DNA of 64,000 nt from Paraburkholderia sp. NMBU_R16 (GCF_013282575.1 NZ_JAAAYE010000017.1:1-64000); one strand, 5' to 3'. Shown: positions 17,190 to 26,651, numbered from the stretch's first letter. A program made the numbers and translations. The notes: a model not told the origin generated them from the letters alone.

Positions 17190-17468
17190 TCACTTTCGGC
17201 ATGCAGCAATTGCCTGCTGCAACGCATTCTGCCCGGAAGGATTTTGAAAAAATGCTTCGAAGCTGGCATGCGCGTCGTTCGAGGCGCGCGTGCGGCAACG
17301 GGCCTCCTCTGCAGGCGTGATCGACGAGGATGCGTATAGGGTCACGGCTATCGACCCGACCAGAGACAGCGTCACGCAAATGCCGATGGTCCAACGCCAC
17401 GCTTGACGGTGTGCGATCTCGAGCGGGCGCGGCGCAGAGGCCGGGCAATACCAATCGGGCAGCGACAT
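17190..17468 (-). CDS. Small single-span membrane protein, unknown
   Basis: A 92-residue protein with one membrane helix (WTIGICVTLSLVGSIAVTLY, about 26-45) after a short N-terminal stretch (MSLPDWYCP) and a hydrophilic C-terminal part ending AIAACRK. GGAG stands upstream of ATG 17468. It is divergent from the LysR gene (GTG 17593) across 124 bases, so the two may be co-regulated. I recognise no family. Confidence 0.6.
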   Translation of the reverse strand: MSLPDWYCPASAPRPLEIAHRQAWRWTIGICVTLSLVGSIAVTLYASSSITPAEEARCRTRASNDAHASFEAFFQNPSGQNALQQAIAACRK

Positions 17469-17592
17469 GGGGACTCCGTGCTTGTTCGAGCGCAATGCGG
17501 TCAGCTGATTTTCTCCGGATGGGTAAAATAGTGAAAGTTGAAATTCGCAACGGCGAAATTCAGATTCGACAAACATCCACCGGGAGGCCGAT

Positions 17593-18483
17593 GTGCGAGA
17601 AATCAGTCTCGATCGACTGCGTACACTGGTTGCCATCGCCGATTGCGGCTCTTTCGCCGAAGCAGCCCGCAAGCTACATCTCGCGCCGCCGACCGTCAGC
17701 CTCCATATTACGGAACTCGAAGAACGGATCGGTGCGCCGCTGCTTCTGCGAAAACGCGCACAAGTGCGTCCGTCGGCAATTGGGGAGACGCTTCTCAAGT
17801 ACGCGCGGCGCTTGTTGGAAGAAGCGGAGCATGCGCTGGAGGATGTTCGGCGCCAGGTGCAGGGACTTGGCGGACGCGTGCGACTCGGCGCTTCCACCGG
17901 TGCCATCGCTTATCTCTTGCCGCAGGCTCTCGAGGCACTGGCCCGCGATCATCCGGGCGTCGACGTCCAGGTGGCCGTGCAGACTTCGCAGGAAACGCTG
18001 AGCGGCTTGTCGCGTGGCGCGCTCGATATCGGTCTCGTGGCGTTGCCGCAGACGCCCGTGCCGGGCCTGAGCGTCAAGCCCTGGCGGCGCGACCCGGTCA
18101 TGGCGTTCATGCCGGCTCATTGGGAGCCGCCGGCGCGTGTATCGGCGCAGTGGCTTGCCGCGCAACCGCTGATTCTCAACGACGCCTCTACACGGCTATC
18201 GCGTCTTACCAACGAGTGGTTCGCCGCTGCCGGTCAGCGGCCCGCGCCGCGCATCGAATTGAACTTCACTGACGCCATCAAGAGCCTTGTCGCGGCGGGA
18301 TACGGTGCCGCACTGCTGCCGCACGAGCGGACGGCGCCGTCGCCGGACCCGCGCGTGACGATGCGCCCGTTACGTCCACCGCTGTGGCGGCAATTGGGCA
18401 TCGCACATCGCGCTGGCGAACTCGACCGGCCGACGCAGCTTGTCCTCGATGCTCTGTGGCGCTTGCGGCTCAATCGCAAATGA
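17593..18483 (+). CDS. LysR-family transcriptional regulator
   Basis: A 296-residue regulator with an N-terminal winged helix (LDRLRTLVAIADCGSFAEAA; APPTVSLHITELEERIGAPL) and an effector-binding domain from about 90 (GRVRLGASTGAIAYLLP). The start is GTG at 17593, with GGGAGG six bases upstream and the family's usual spacing to the helix. Neighbours are a small membrane gene and short stress-type genes, which do not reveal a target. Confidence 0.9.
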   Translation: MREISLDRLRTLVAIADCGSFAEAARKLHLAPPTVSLHITELEERIGAPLLLRKRAQVRPSAIGETLLKYARRLLEEAEHALEDVRRQVQGLGGRVRLGASTGAIAYLLPQALEALARDHPGVDVQVAVQTSQETLSGLSRGALDIGLVALPQTPVPGLSVKPWRRDPVMAFMPAHWEPPARVSAQWLAAQPLILNDASTRLSRLTNEWFAAAGQRPAPRIELNFTDAIKSLVAAGYGAALLPHERTAPSPDPRVTMRPLRPPLWRQLGIAHRAGELDRPTQLVLDALWRLRLNRK

Positions 18484-18539
18484 AACGGGGAACGAAGCGG
18501 CCTGCTGCGGGCAGCATGCCGCTTGCCAAGTCATGCGCG

Positions 18540-18713
18540 TCAACCCACCGGCGTTTCGCCTTCGCCCGGCTTCTTGCCTGGCTTGTCGGCGGGTGACTGC
18601 TTGCGTGCCGCATCGCCGCGTTCGGGCATTTTGCTGCGCGCGTCGTCGTTATGGTGCGCGGGTTTCGGGTGCTTGAAATCGGCCTGCTGGGTATCGTTGC
18701 TCGTCTGATTCAT
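18540..18713 (-). CDS. Small hydrophilic protein, unknown
   Basis: A 57-residue, highly charged protein without hydrophobic segments (NQTSNDTQQADFKHPKPAHH, then many Lys, Asp, Pro and Gly). It resembles the short disordered stress proteins common in Burkholderia genomes. GGAG stands eight bases before ATG 18713. It converges on the LysR gene with 56 bases between them. Being short and of simple composition, it is less certain. Confidence 0.5.
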   Translation of the reverse strand: MNQTSNDTQQADFKHPKPAHHNDDARSKMPERGDAARKQSPADKPGKKPGEGETPVG

Positions 18714-18943
18714 GGTGTGCTCCGTTCGGTCGTCCAGCGCGAAAAAGCCAGCAAATCGCGCGCCTGAGCCAACATGCGGTAGGGCGCGGTTCCGACAGAC
18801 CAAAGTCGATTCGCCCCCGAAATAATCGGTGATAAAGCGGTAATGAACTGCTCGTCGTTTCTTAAGGTTGGTCGACTATCCTGAAAGCGCCACTTTTCGA
18901 GTGCCACTTGGCCCGTGGCCGAAACTACGGAGGTATGTCGATC

Positions 18944-19261
18944 ATGAACGGTTTATTCCGTACTGTCGTTCTCTCGTCCGCGCTTGCGCTGCCTGCATTC
19001 GCGCTCGCACAGCAAGCCAACGGTCCGGTGACGCGGGATCAGGTTCGCAATGACCTGCGTCAGTTAGAGGAAGCGGGCTATAGTCCTGCTGCCGGCGAAA
19101 ACGCCCAGTACCCGAACGATATCCAAGCCGCCGAAGCACGCGCGCAGGGCAACGCTCAGACCGGCATTGGCGGTACGACGAGCGGCACGTCGCAATCCGG
19201 ACGCTCGATGGAGCCTGCTCCGGAACCAGCTCAGCCTTCGACAATGCAGCCACCGCAGTAA
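18944..19261 (+). CDS. DUF4148 secreted protein
   Basis: A 105-residue exported protein. A signal peptide (TVVLSSALALPAFALA) is followed by the DUF4148 signature: VTRDQVRNDLRQLEEAGYSP and the ENAQYPNDIQAAEAR block. The Gly/Ser/Pro-rich C-terminus is probably disordered. DUF4148 proteins are abundant and almost confined to Burkholderiales; their role is unknown, though several respond to stress. ATG 18944 suits the GGAGG at 18929-18933 better than ATG 18935. A paralogue lies at 60251-60562. Confidence 0.85.
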   Translation: MNGLFRTVVLSSALALPAFALAQQANGPVTRDQVRNDLRQLEEAGYSPAAGENAQYPNDIQAAEARAQGNAQTGIGGTTSGTSQSGRSMEPAPEPAQPSTMQPPQ

Positions 19262-19296
19262 TCGCGGAACATGCGTTGACCTGACCTCGTCCACGG

Positions 19297-19330
19297 CCAG
19301 GTGCCGCGCTCCCAAGCGCGTGCAACCTGG
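19297..19330 (+). terminator. Imperfect hairpin after the DUF4148 gene
   Basis: CCAGGT...CGCGCT and AGCGCG...ACCTGG form a stem with small internal bulges, followed by CTCTTC rather than a clean T-run. It begins 36 bases after the stop. Confidence 0.4.
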
Positions 19331-19520
19331 TCTCTTCACACGTGCCGCTCGTTCGGCCATCGAAAACACAAAAGTTGCGTTCGACGGAATTCCTCCTTGC
19401 CAGGTGTCATCGAATCGCAAGCCCCCGCCTCGATACCCGCTCCTTTTTGAATCTGACAAATTGAAAGAATGGAAAGAATAGGAGACGCCCTCAATTGAGC
19501 ATTGTTTACGATTGAGCGTC

Positions 19521-19549
19521 TTGACAAAATCAAACCGGAAATCTAGTTT
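19521..19549 (+). promoter_or_regulatory. Candidate sigma-70 promoter in the AT-rich gap 19331-19729
   Basis: TTGACA (19521-19526), 17 bases, then TAGTTT (19544-19549) lies 180 bases before the carboxypeptidase gene. The surrounding 19490-19690 stretch is clearly richer in A and T than its neighbours. I see no gene in 19262-19729; a long minus-strand frame across it has no coding features. Confidence 0.35.
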
Positions 19550-19729
19550 CATTACCGTTGAATAGAAGTCGGATACTCCTAAAAATGGTAGTGAAGTAAT
19601 AGCAGCCTCTGATTCGCGTAGAAATGCTGATTTAATCGGTAAGTGCTCGTATTTTTTATTGAAAATGACGGGCTGGAAATCGGCTTGTCTGTTGTCCGCC
19701 GTCGGCCCGTTCAACCATGAAGGACAGAC

Positions 19730-21538
19730 ATGAGACCGGACCTCAGCTGTAGCGCCAGTTGCGCGGGCCGCCAGGGACACTTCATCTGGCTCGGCGCGTT
19801 GGTGGTGGCAACGACGATTCTCTCAGCCTGTGGCGGCGGAGATGGCGGGTCATCCGCGGCATCGAGTGCAATGCACGCGAGCGCAGGCGCAAGCCAGCTC
19901 GCCAACCAGGCGCAGACGGCGAATCAGCCCTATACCGATCCAATTGCCTATTCACCGCATGCGAAAGACGGCCTCGGCGTGTCGCAAGTCGCTGAGAAAT
20001 CCGCTGTCATGCATTATCAATGGACGTCCGGCGGCAAGACGCTCAATTACACGACGACCACGGGCCATTTGACCGCGTCCGATGCGAATGGCAAGCCCGA
20101 AGCGACCATGTCATACGTGGCGTATACCGTGCCGAGCACGAACGGCGCGCCGCGCCCTGTGACGTTCTTCTATAACGGCGGGCCGGGCTCTTCGTCGATC
20201 TGGCTGCGGCTCGGATCGTTCGCGCCGACGCGTGTCGCCACCCCGGACCCCCTGCTGACGAACTGGCCCAACTATCCGCTCGTCAATAACGAGCAAAGTC
20301 TGATCGATACGACCGATATGGTCTTCATCGACCCCCCCGGTACGGGTCTGTCCGAGGCTATCTTGCCGAACACGAATCAAACGTTCTGGGGTTGCGATTC
20401 CGATGTCGGCGTCATGCGTGATTTCATCAGGCGTTACCTGACTGTGAACGATCGTGGCGATTCGCCCCTTTATCTCTACGGCGAGTCGTACGGGACCCCG
20501 CGCACCGATATGCTCGCGCTCGCGCTGGAATCGGCTGGCGTGCATCTGTCGGGCATCGTGCTCCAGTCGTCGATTCTGAATTACTTCGCCGATGCAATCG
20601 AAGCGGTGGCGATCACCGGTTCGGCGAGCGCGCTCGCGCTCGACACTGACACGTTGAGCGGGTATCTGCCCGCTTATGCGGAAGTGGCGGCCTACTACAA
20701 TCAGGTCCAGCCCGCGCCTGTCGATCCCGGCGTCTATGCCTGGCAAGTCGCGACGTTCGTGACCGGCGAATATCGGCACTTCCGCAAATACGCGCAGACG
20801 TGGGTGCTCAGCCAACTGGGCATTCCCGACGCGCTCGGCAAGCCCGTGCTGCCGAGTCAGAGCGTCCTGTCGTCGTGGACCTGGAGCTCCGGCATGACGA
20901 TGCAGGCGTTGAACGGCTATTTCAATCTGGACCCGTTCTTCACGGCGTTGTTGCCCGGCACGACGATCGGGCGTTACGACGGACGCGTGTCGCTGCCGAA
21001 CTCCGATCCGCGCCTGCAAGCCGATTCCGACCCGTCCGATATTCTCATTGCGCAGCCGTTCGCGAATGCGCTGGCAACGCAGATGCCGGACTACCTTGGC
21101 TATAGTGCGCCGAACGCGACGTTCATGCCGCTCAACGACGAGATCATCCAGGTGTGGGATTTCTCGCACGACGGCCAGCCGCTGCCGGACACGGTGCCAG
21201 ATCTGCTTGCCGCGCTGACGCTCAATCCGCAGCTGAAAGTGCTCGCCGTCAACGGCTACCACGATCTCGCCACGCCGTTCTTCAATACGGAGAAGCAGCT
21301 GGCCCGCCTACAGTCGGTGCCGGGCCTGTTTCCCAATCTGCAGGTGACGTTCTATCCTGGGGGGCATATGACCTATCTGGACGACACGGCGCGTCCGCAG
21401 ATGAAGGCGCAACTGGCCGATTTTTATCAGGGGCAGTGGATTCCGGGCGCGCTCGGCCTCTGGATGTTGCCTCCGCCATGGCGCGACGAGGCGCCGGCCG
21501 GCACGCCGACCGAGACCGCGCAGACTTCGGCACTCTAG
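19730..21538 (+). CDS. Secreted S10-family serine carboxypeptidase-like lipoprotein
   Basis: A 602-residue exported protein. The N-terminus ends in a lipobox-like segment (TTILSAC, followed by a Gly/Ser linker), so it is probably a lipoprotein. The S10 triad is visible: Ser253 in YGESYGTP, Asp in NGYHDLATPF and His in PGGHMTYLD near the C-terminus. FFYNGGPGSSSIWLRLGSFA is the family oxyanion segment. These enzymes remove C-terminal amino acids at acidic pH and are common in acid-tolerant soil bacteria. AAGGA precedes ATG 19730. The EF-hand-like gene 46 bases downstream may be co-transcribed. Confidence 0.92.
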   Translation: MRPDLSCSASCAGRQGHFIWLGALVVATTILSACGGGDGGSSAASSAMHASAGASQLANQAQTANQPYTDPIAYSPHAKDGLGVSQVAEKSAVMHYQWTSGGKTLNYTTTTGHLTASDANGKPEATMSYVAYTVPSTNGAPRPVTFFYNGGPGSSSIWLRLGSFAPTRVATPDPLLTNWPNYPLVNNEQSLIDTTDMVFIDPPGTGLSEAILPNTNQTFWGCDSDVGVMRDFIRRYLTVNDRGDSPLYLYGESYGTPRTDMLALALESAGVHLSGIVLQSSILNYFADAIEAVAITGSASALALDTDTLSGYLPAYAEVAAYYNQVQPAPVDPGVYAWQVATFVTGEYRHFRKYAQTWVLSQLGIPDALGKPVLPSQSVLSSWTWSSGMTMQALNGYFNLDPFFTALLPGTTIGRYDGRVSLPNSDPRLQADSDPSDILIAQPFANALATQMPDYLGYSAPNATFMPLNDEIIQVWDFSHDGQPLPDTVPDLLAALTLNPQLKVLAVNGYHDLATPFFNTEKQLARLQSVPGLFPNLQVTFYPGGHMTYLDDTARPQMKAQLADFYQGQWIPGALGLWMLPPPWRDEAPAGTPTETAQTSAL

Positions 21539-21584
21539 CCCGCGATCGCGGTCAATTCGGACACTTATCTATCGAGAGCTCAAC

Positions 21585-21977
21585 ATGTCTCCAATCGATA
21601 TCCGACGTGGCGCTGTCCTGATCGCCGTTTGCCTGGCGGCAGCCAGTGCCCAGGCGGCACCTCAGGCCGTCGCTCCGGTCACACCCGCGCATCCAGGCGG
21701 CGGCGTGGACGGCCCGTATTTCCCGCGCGCGCGCGTCGCACCCGTCGCGCCGTCGACGGGTGCCCTGCTGCAGCAGCAGGCCCAACAGCGGCTCGAAGCG
21801 CGCCTCGGTGCGAATTCGGCGCTCAGCAACGGCGCGGCCATCACCAAAGCCCAGGCGCAGCAAAACGGGCTGGGATACATCGCCCGGCACTTCGATGAAA
21901 TCGACACCGCGCATACCGGGCGCGTTTCATTGAGCGACGTGCGGCAATATCTGCAGCAAAAACAGCAGCATCAGTGA
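21585..21977 (+). CDS. Exported EF-hand-like protein
   Basis: A 130-residue protein with a signal peptide (AVLIAVCLAAASAQA), a Pro/Val/Ala linker and a C-terminal helix-loop-helix: ARHFDEIDTAHTGRVSLSDV. The loop D-T-A-H-T-G-R-V-S-L-S-D keeps positions 1, 6, 8 and 12 of an EF hand but lacks acidic residues at 3 and 5, so calcium binding would be weak. It follows the S10 peptidase on the same strand. Confidence 0.7.
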   Translation: MSPIDIRRGAVLIAVCLAAASAQAAPQAVAPVTPAHPGGGVDGPYFPRARVAPVAPSTGALLQQQAQQRLEARLGANSALSNGAAITKAQAQQNGLGYIARHFDEIDTAHTGRVSLSDVRQYLQQKQQHQ

Positions 21978-22006
21978 TCGATGCCCGGCGCGGCGACGCC
22001 CGCAGT

Positions 22007-22753
22007 TCACGCGCCGCCGCGCTGCGATTCGATCAATGCGCGAAGCGACAGGCGCTGCCGCCCATCGGCATCGAAGTTCTCCGGTGCGAGCCAGTGCTCG
22101 AAAGCTGCCTTGATGGCAGGCCATTCTCGATCGATGATCGAAAACCAGGCCGTATCGCGCGAACGGCCCTTATAGACGATCGCTTGGCGAAAACAGCCTT
22201 CGTACTGGAAGCCATAACGTAGCGCGGCAGCGCGCGACGGTGCATTCAGACTGTCGCACTTCCATTCGAAGCGGCGGTAGCCGAGTTCGTCGAAGACACG
22301 CCGCATCAGCAGGTACATCGCCTCGGTGGCCAGGGTCGTTTGTTTCAGCCGCGGCGAATACGCCACGTGCCCGACTTCGATGACGCCATTCGCGCAGTCG
22401 ATGCGCATCAGCGCGAACGTGCCGAGTGCCTCGTTCGATGCGCGATCGACGATGGCATGATGCAGCGCGTCCGTGCTGGCCGCGTTCCGCTCGAGGTATG
22501 CCCGCAAACGCGCTTCATCGGTGAGCGGCTCGGCGTTCGCCATGTAGGTCCAATCGCGCGTATCGGGCGCCATGCTGAACGAACGCCACAGCGCGGGGCC
22601 ATGGCGATCGACGTCGAGCGGCTCGATCCGACACAGGCGCCCCTCGATCGGCGTGCGCGGCGGCTGCTCGCGCGGTGTCCAGCCGGGCACCGGCGGACCG
22701 ATCGGCTGATCGAACTCATTGAGAATCGGTGAGGCATCGCATGTCGGGCTCAT
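22007..22753 (-). CDS. GNAT acetyltransferase (RimJ/RimL type)
   Basis: A 248-residue protein of the RimJ/RimL-like GNAT group, which acetylates protein N-termini or small molecules. The order is typical: GRLCRIEPLDVDRHGPALWR, IGEVGHVAYSP-like strand (GVIEVGHVAYSPRLKQTTLA), GYRRFEWKCDSLNAPSRAAA, and the closing RDTAWFSIIDREWP. AGGAGA precedes ATG 22753. It lies 41 bases after the FMN-binding protein gene on the same strand and is probably in one operon with it. Confidence 0.85.
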   Translation of the reverse strand: MSPTCDASPILNEFDQPIGPPVPGWTPREQPPRTPIEGRLCRIEPLDVDRHGPALWRSFSMAPDTRDWTYMANAEPLTDEARLRAYLERNAASTDALHHAIVDRASNEALGTFALMRIDCANGVIEVGHVAYSPRLKQTTLATEAMYLLMRRVFDELGYRRFEWKCDSLNAPSRAAALRYGFQYEGCFRQAIVYKGRSRDTAWFSIIDREWPAIKAAFEHWLAPENFDADGRQRLSLRALIESQRGGA

Positions 22754-22794
22754 TGTTTCTTCTCCTGGTCCTTGCGCGTTTCCGAGGGCAGTAT

Positions 22795-23457
22795 TCATGC
22801 GCGCGCCGCCTCGTGCCAGTCGAGTACGTAACGGGGCGTCTCGCCCGGTGAGGCCGCGGCGATTGGCGCGCGCGGTGCGAGCGCCAAGGGCAGTACACCA
22901 GCCCATACGGGCAACGCCAGATCTTCCTCGTCGTCGTTCGGGCCGCCCGTGCGGACCTTGCACGACGCTTCGTCGAGCGCGATACGCAGCACCGTGGTGG
23001 CTGCCAGTTCCTTCGCATTGCCGGGGCGCGCATGTCGCGATCGCCCCGGGGCGAGCGTTTCCATGAACGCATCGAGTGTGGCGGCCTTTTGCGATTCGGC
23101 CACGACCTCGAATACACCATAGATGATCGCGCACCGGTAGTTCATCGAATGATTGAACGCCGAGCGCGCGAGGACGAGCCCGTCCAGATGCATGACGGTG
23201 ATGCACACCTGTGCTCCGTCGGCCGCGAGTTTGAGCATGCGGCTGCCGTTCGAACCATGCACATATAGATGGTTGCCCTCTCGCCAGCATGCGGTGGGAA
23301 TGTTGTGCACGCCCTCCGAATCGGCGAAGGCAATATGGCAGACGTAGGCATCGTCGACGATCGCCTCGAGCGTGGCGCGATCGTATCGGCCCCGTTGCGG
23401 TACGCGCCTCACGCGCGTGCGGGCAGAGCTTGGCGAATTCGTTTCTTCGGCGGACAT
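22795..23457 (-). CDS. Pyridoxamine 5'-phosphate oxidase-like FMN-binding protein
   Basis: A 220-residue split-barrel flavin-binding protein. YVCHIAFADSEGVHNIPTAC and LYVHGSNGSRMLKL are typical of the PNPOx-like (NimA/DUF447-related) group, and NHSMNYRCAIIYGVFE is the second barrel half. The substrate is unknown; members reduce nitroaromatics or bind FMN or F420. It is divergent from a MocR-type regulator (116 bases between starts), an arrangement common for MocR targets, so it is probably regulated by it. Confidence 0.85.
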   Translation of the reverse strand: MSAEETNSPSSARTRVRRVPQRGRYDRATLEAIVDDAYVCHIAFADSEGVHNIPTACWREGNHLYVHGSNGSRMLKLAADGAQVCITVMHLDGLVLARSAFNHSMNYRCAIIYGVFEVVAESQKAATLDAFMETLAPGRSRHARPGNAKELAATTVLRIALDEASCKVRTGGPNDDEEDLALPVWAGVLPLALAPRAPIAAASPGETPRYVLDWHEAARA

Positions 23458-23573
23458 CGTTGCCTCGTTGTGGTTCCAAAAACGCCAAGCGTAGAAAAAA
23501 CGTGGCACCATGGCTAGACCCACGAAACGACGATATTTTGGGGCCACGATTCGACGCCACCGATGGAGCCGCG

Positions 23574-25064
23574 ATGGACTACGTGTTGATGTTCGCCGAA
23601 TACGCACGCGAAGTGCAAGGGCGTGCGCACGCCCATCAGTCCAGGCAGCAGCGGCTTTACGCGTGCTTGCGAGCCGCGATTTTGCGCGGGACGATCGCGC
23701 CTGGAACGCGGCTTCCCGCATCGCGCGTGCTTGCACAGGAACTCGGCGTCGCGAGAAATTCCGTCCTTTACGCCTATGAACAACTGGCGGCAGAGGGCTT
23801 CGTCGCGGGCTCGCGGCAGGGCACGCTGGTAGCGGATGTCGGGCTGACACCGCAAGCGGAGGCAATCGAGCATGACGAGGGCACGCCGCGGTTATCGCGC
23901 CGCGCGTCCAACATCGGCCGTCCGGCGGACGATCATTCGGAGATCGATGGGGAGCCTCGTGCGTTCGTCCCCGGGCTGCCGGCGCTCGATGCATTTCCGA
24001 TACGGCAATGGCGGCGTTGCCTGGAGCATGCGTGGCGCAGCGTCGATTCAACGCGCCTCGATTTCATGTCGGCCGGCGGTAACGTTGCGCTGCGCGAAGC
24101 CATTGCCAACTACGTACGGATCTCGCGCGGCGTGCGTTGCGATGCGGCGCACGTGGTCATTACCGATGGAACACAAAGCAGCCTCGATCTTTGCGCACGC
24201 ACGCTTGCCGATGCGGGCGATACCGCGTGGATGGAAGACCCCGGCTACGGCGGCGCACAGGCGGCATTCCAGTGCGCGGATCTGCGGGTCGTGCCGGTCC
24301 CGGTCGATGCGGACGGACTCGCGCCGCCGCCCGCGTTATGGCGCGCGGCGTCGCCGAAGCTCATCTACATTACGCCGTCACATCAGTATCCGCTCGGTTC
24401 GGTCATGAGCCTCGAGCGTCGGCTGATGCTGTTGCAGGCGGCCAGCGCTTGCGGCGCATGGATCCTCGAGGACGACTACGACAGCGAGTTTCGTCACCAC
24501 GGTACGCCGCTCGCGTCGTTGCAGGGTTTGGCACCCGACGCGCCGGTCATTTATCTCGGCACGTTCAGCAAGGTGATGTTTCCGGCGCTCAGGATCGCGT
24601 TCATCGTCGCTCCGCCTGTACTCGCGCATCAATTGGTCAAAGTGGCGAGCCGCTTGATGCCGATGGGCCGGCTTGCAGAGCAGATCGCGCTTGCCGAGTT
24701 CATCGACTCGGGATATTTCACGCAGCATCTGCGGCGGATGCGCAAGCTCTATGGTGAGCGGCGCGAGGCTTTGCTGGATGCATTGCATCGTCATATGAGC
24801 GGCTTGCTGACCGTCTCGGCGGGCGCGGGAGGCATGCATTTGTCGGCGCGGCTCGATGTGCCTGTCGACGATATTGCCGTCAGCGAGGCGGCACGCGCGC
24901 ATCGCCTGACGTTGCGGCCGCTTTCGCCGTTCTGTATCGATGCGGTGGCACGCGCGGATTACCGCGGACTGGTGCTGGGCTACGGCGCGCTGGATGCACG
25001 GCACACGGACGCCGCGGTGCGGCGTATGCGGGGTGTAATCGAAGCGATGGCGCGCGGTACCTGA
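23574..25064 (+). CDS. MocR-type GntR regulator with aminotransferase domain (PdxR-like)
   Basis: A 496-residue chimeric regulator. An N-terminal GntR winged helix (QQRLYACLRAAILRGTIAPG; ASRVLAQELGVARNSVLYAY) is joined to a fold-type I aminotransferase domain from about 120. The PLP-lysine segment is LGTFSKVMFPALRIAF and the substrate part ILEDDYDSEFRHHG. PLP-binding regulators of this group act on vitamin B6 or amino-acid genes. ATG 23574 (GGAG upstream) is chosen over the far upstream frame start. It is divergent from the PNPOx-like gene. Confidence 0.9.
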   Translation: MDYVLMFAEYAREVQGRAHAHQSRQQRLYACLRAAILRGTIAPGTRLPASRVLAQELGVARNSVLYAYEQLAAEGFVAGSRQGTLVADVGLTPQAEAIEHDEGTPRLSRRASNIGRPADDHSEIDGEPRAFVPGLPALDAFPIRQWRRCLEHAWRSVDSTRLDFMSAGGNVALREAIANYVRISRGVRCDAAHVVITDGTQSSLDLCARTLADAGDTAWMEDPGYGGAQAAFQCADLRVVPVPVDADGLAPPPALWRAASPKLIYITPSHQYPLGSVMSLERRLMLLQAASACGAWILEDDYDSEFRHHGTPLASLQGLAPDAPVIYLGTFSKVMFPALRIAFIVAPPVLAHQLVKVASRLMPMGRLAEQIALAEFIDSGYFTQHLRRMRKLYGERREALLDALHRHMSGLLTVSAGAGGMHLSARLDVPVDDIAVSEAARAHRLTLRPLSPFCIDAVARADYRGLVLGYGALDARHTDAAVRRMRGVIEAMARGT

Positions 25065-25091
25065 GAGCGAGTCGATTCCGCGCGCCGATGC

Positions 25092-25508
25092 TCACGACGC
25101 GTTTTGCGCGGCCTGAATCATTTTCCAACCGTTGCCGGCAGGATCGCGGAATCCGGCATCCACGCTGCCGAAGCGGTCCATCGGCTCTTGCGTGAATTCC
25201 ACGCCGAGGGCATGGAGCTTGGCGTAGCTGGCGTGGCAATCGGTTACCGAGAGCACCAGGGGCGGCATGGCGCCCTTGGCGACCATCGCGCGCAACGTCC
25301 GTGCGGTGGCTTCGTCGTGGATGGGCGGCCCCGGCGTGAAAAGACCCAATTGGAACGAAGGCTGATCCGGATGTTGGACGGTGAGCCAGCGATAGGGCCC
25401 GTTGCGCACGTCCGTATGGACGCGAAATCCGAGTTTGCCGACGTAAAAGGCTAGCGCTTCGTCCTGGTCATCGACGTACAAGCCTACGACGTTGATACCT
25501 TCGTTCAT
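25092..25508 (-). CDS. VOC-family protein (glyoxalase/bleomycin-resistance fold)
   Basis: A 138-residue protein of the vicinal oxygen chelate fold: VVGLYVDDQDEALAFYVGKL, VQHPDQPSFQLGLF, then VTDCHASYAKLHALGVEFTQ and FRDPAGNGWKM. It would bind a divalent metal and act on, or sequester, a small molecule; the substrate is unknown. Its ATG (25508-25506) overlaps the stop of the AraC gene, and GGAGG lies upstream, so the two are translationally coupled. Confidence 0.88.
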   Translation of the reverse strand: MNEGINVVGLYVDDQDEALAFYVGKLGFRVHTDVRNGPYRWLTVQHPDQPSFQLGLFTPGPPIHDEATARTLRAMVAKGAMPPLVLSVTDCHASYAKLHALGVEFTQEPMDRFGSVDAGFRDPAGNGWKMIQAAQNAS

Positions 25509-26056
25509 TCGACCTCCTTGGGTTCTTTGGATGATGGCCGAACTGTATCGGTGGCCATACGGCGACGCTTCTCCAAAACTGCGATGGTGAGGTCGGGGCG
25601 CTGCGCGGCTTTCAGTACGCAAGCGGGCACGCGGTCGAGCGCATGTACATCGGCCCGCGCCTCCAGGCGCAGCGCGCCGGGGCTCTGGCCGGTGATATCG
25701 CGGAAGGTGCGGCCGAAAGTACCGAGGCTCTCCCAGCCCGTAGCGAAGGCGATTTCCGTGATGTCGAGATCGGTGTCGCGCAGCAGCGTAACGGCCTGCT
25801 CGATGCGCCGCGTCAGCAGATAACGGTGCGGCGGAAGACCGAACGCGCGCTTGAACGAGCGCGCGAAGTGCGCTTCGGAGATGGCACTGATTTCGGCCAA
25901 ACGCTTGATCGGCCAAGCCTCGTGCGAGGCGGCATCCATCCGGTCTTTGGCACGCAGCAGGCGGCGAAGCAAGGCCGGGTCTTCCAATGGCTCGGCGTCG
26001 GCCGACGCCTGAGCCGAAGCCGGCGATCTCGCGCGGGCGTTTTCTCGAAGAGGCAT
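25505..26056 (-). CDS. AraC-family transcriptional regulator
   Basis: A 183-residue regulator with two helix-turn-helix motifs (WPIKRLAEISAISEAHFARS; DITEIAFATGWESLGTFGRT) and the AraC signature ending FRDITGQSPGALR. It is short, with no ligand domain before the DNA-binding part; a C-terminal tail of ~40 residues follows. It is the first gene of a two-gene unit with the VOC protein and probably controls it. Confidence 0.88.
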   Translation of the reverse strand: MPLRENARARSPASAQASADAEPLEDPALLRRLLRAKDRMDAASHEAWPIKRLAEISAISEAHFARSFKRAFGLPPHRYLLTRRIEQAVTLLRDTDLDITEIAFATGWESLGTFGRTFRDITGQSPGALRLEARADVHALDRVPACVLKAAQRPDLTIAVLEKRRRMATDTVRPSSKEPKEVE

Positions 26057-26114
26057 AAGCTCCGTCTCTTTGCGACCGAAATGCGGGTAGTTTAGCTACC
26101 CGCTCGATGGTGCG

Positions 26115-26453
26115 CTAACGGGCGGGCTGCGGCAGCTTGAGCCAACGGGGAATCGCCGTGTTCACGATCCACGCGGCACAGCGCGCGAAGGCCGTGGAGG
26201 CAGGTTCGACTGCGCCGACTGCGCCCGTTTTGCCCGCCGTGCTTATCTCGACGAAGGCGTCGCAAGGCAAACGGTACCCCTCTCCTTCGCCGAGACGCAC
26301 GTGATTGATGGGCGTCGCATCGAGCAGCCAATTCAGCGATTCGTCCCGATAGCGCAACGTCAGTGTGCCCTCGATTGCAACGATCGAGCTTGCGCGGCGC
26401 AATCGGGTGACGTGAATTTGACCTGGAACATACCGCATTTCGTAAGCTTGCAT
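26115..26453 (-). CDS. DUF2917-like protein
   Basis: A 112-residue soluble protein resembling DUF2917 from memory: LRRASSIVAIEGTLTLRYRD, then LGEGEGYRLPCDAFVEISTA, a cupin-like strand pattern. It is divergent from a MocR-type aminotransferase regulator; in Burkholderiales such pairs are frequent. No strong ribosome-binding site is visible before ATG 26453. The function is unknown. Confidence 0.6.
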   Translation of the reverse strand: MQAYEMRYVPGQIHVTRLRRASSIVAIEGTLTLRYRDESLNWLLDATPINHVRLGEGEGYRLPCDAFVEISTAGKTGAVGAVEPASTAFARCAAWIVNTAIPRWLKLPQPAR

Positions 26454-26651
26454 GGCTGTCGGTCCTGAATGTGAGCGGTCTTTCGAGCTGTTTGCAGACA
26501 CCTCGAGCTTACGATCGCAGTCACGGGACGCGACAGACCCAGCACGACGGAATCTGCAGCGATACAGTGCTTCGTTCGACCCCACTGTATCGGTCCTCAA
26601 TTCGCCGATCTGTATCTGGCCTGCATGCCATGTTTGGGACACGATCGACCC

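Noticed and set aside
19064-19780. 238-codon minus-strand frame across the AT-rich gap
   Set aside because: It overlaps the DUF4148 gene and the carboxypeptidase start, has no ribosome-binding site and no family features; open only because of base composition.
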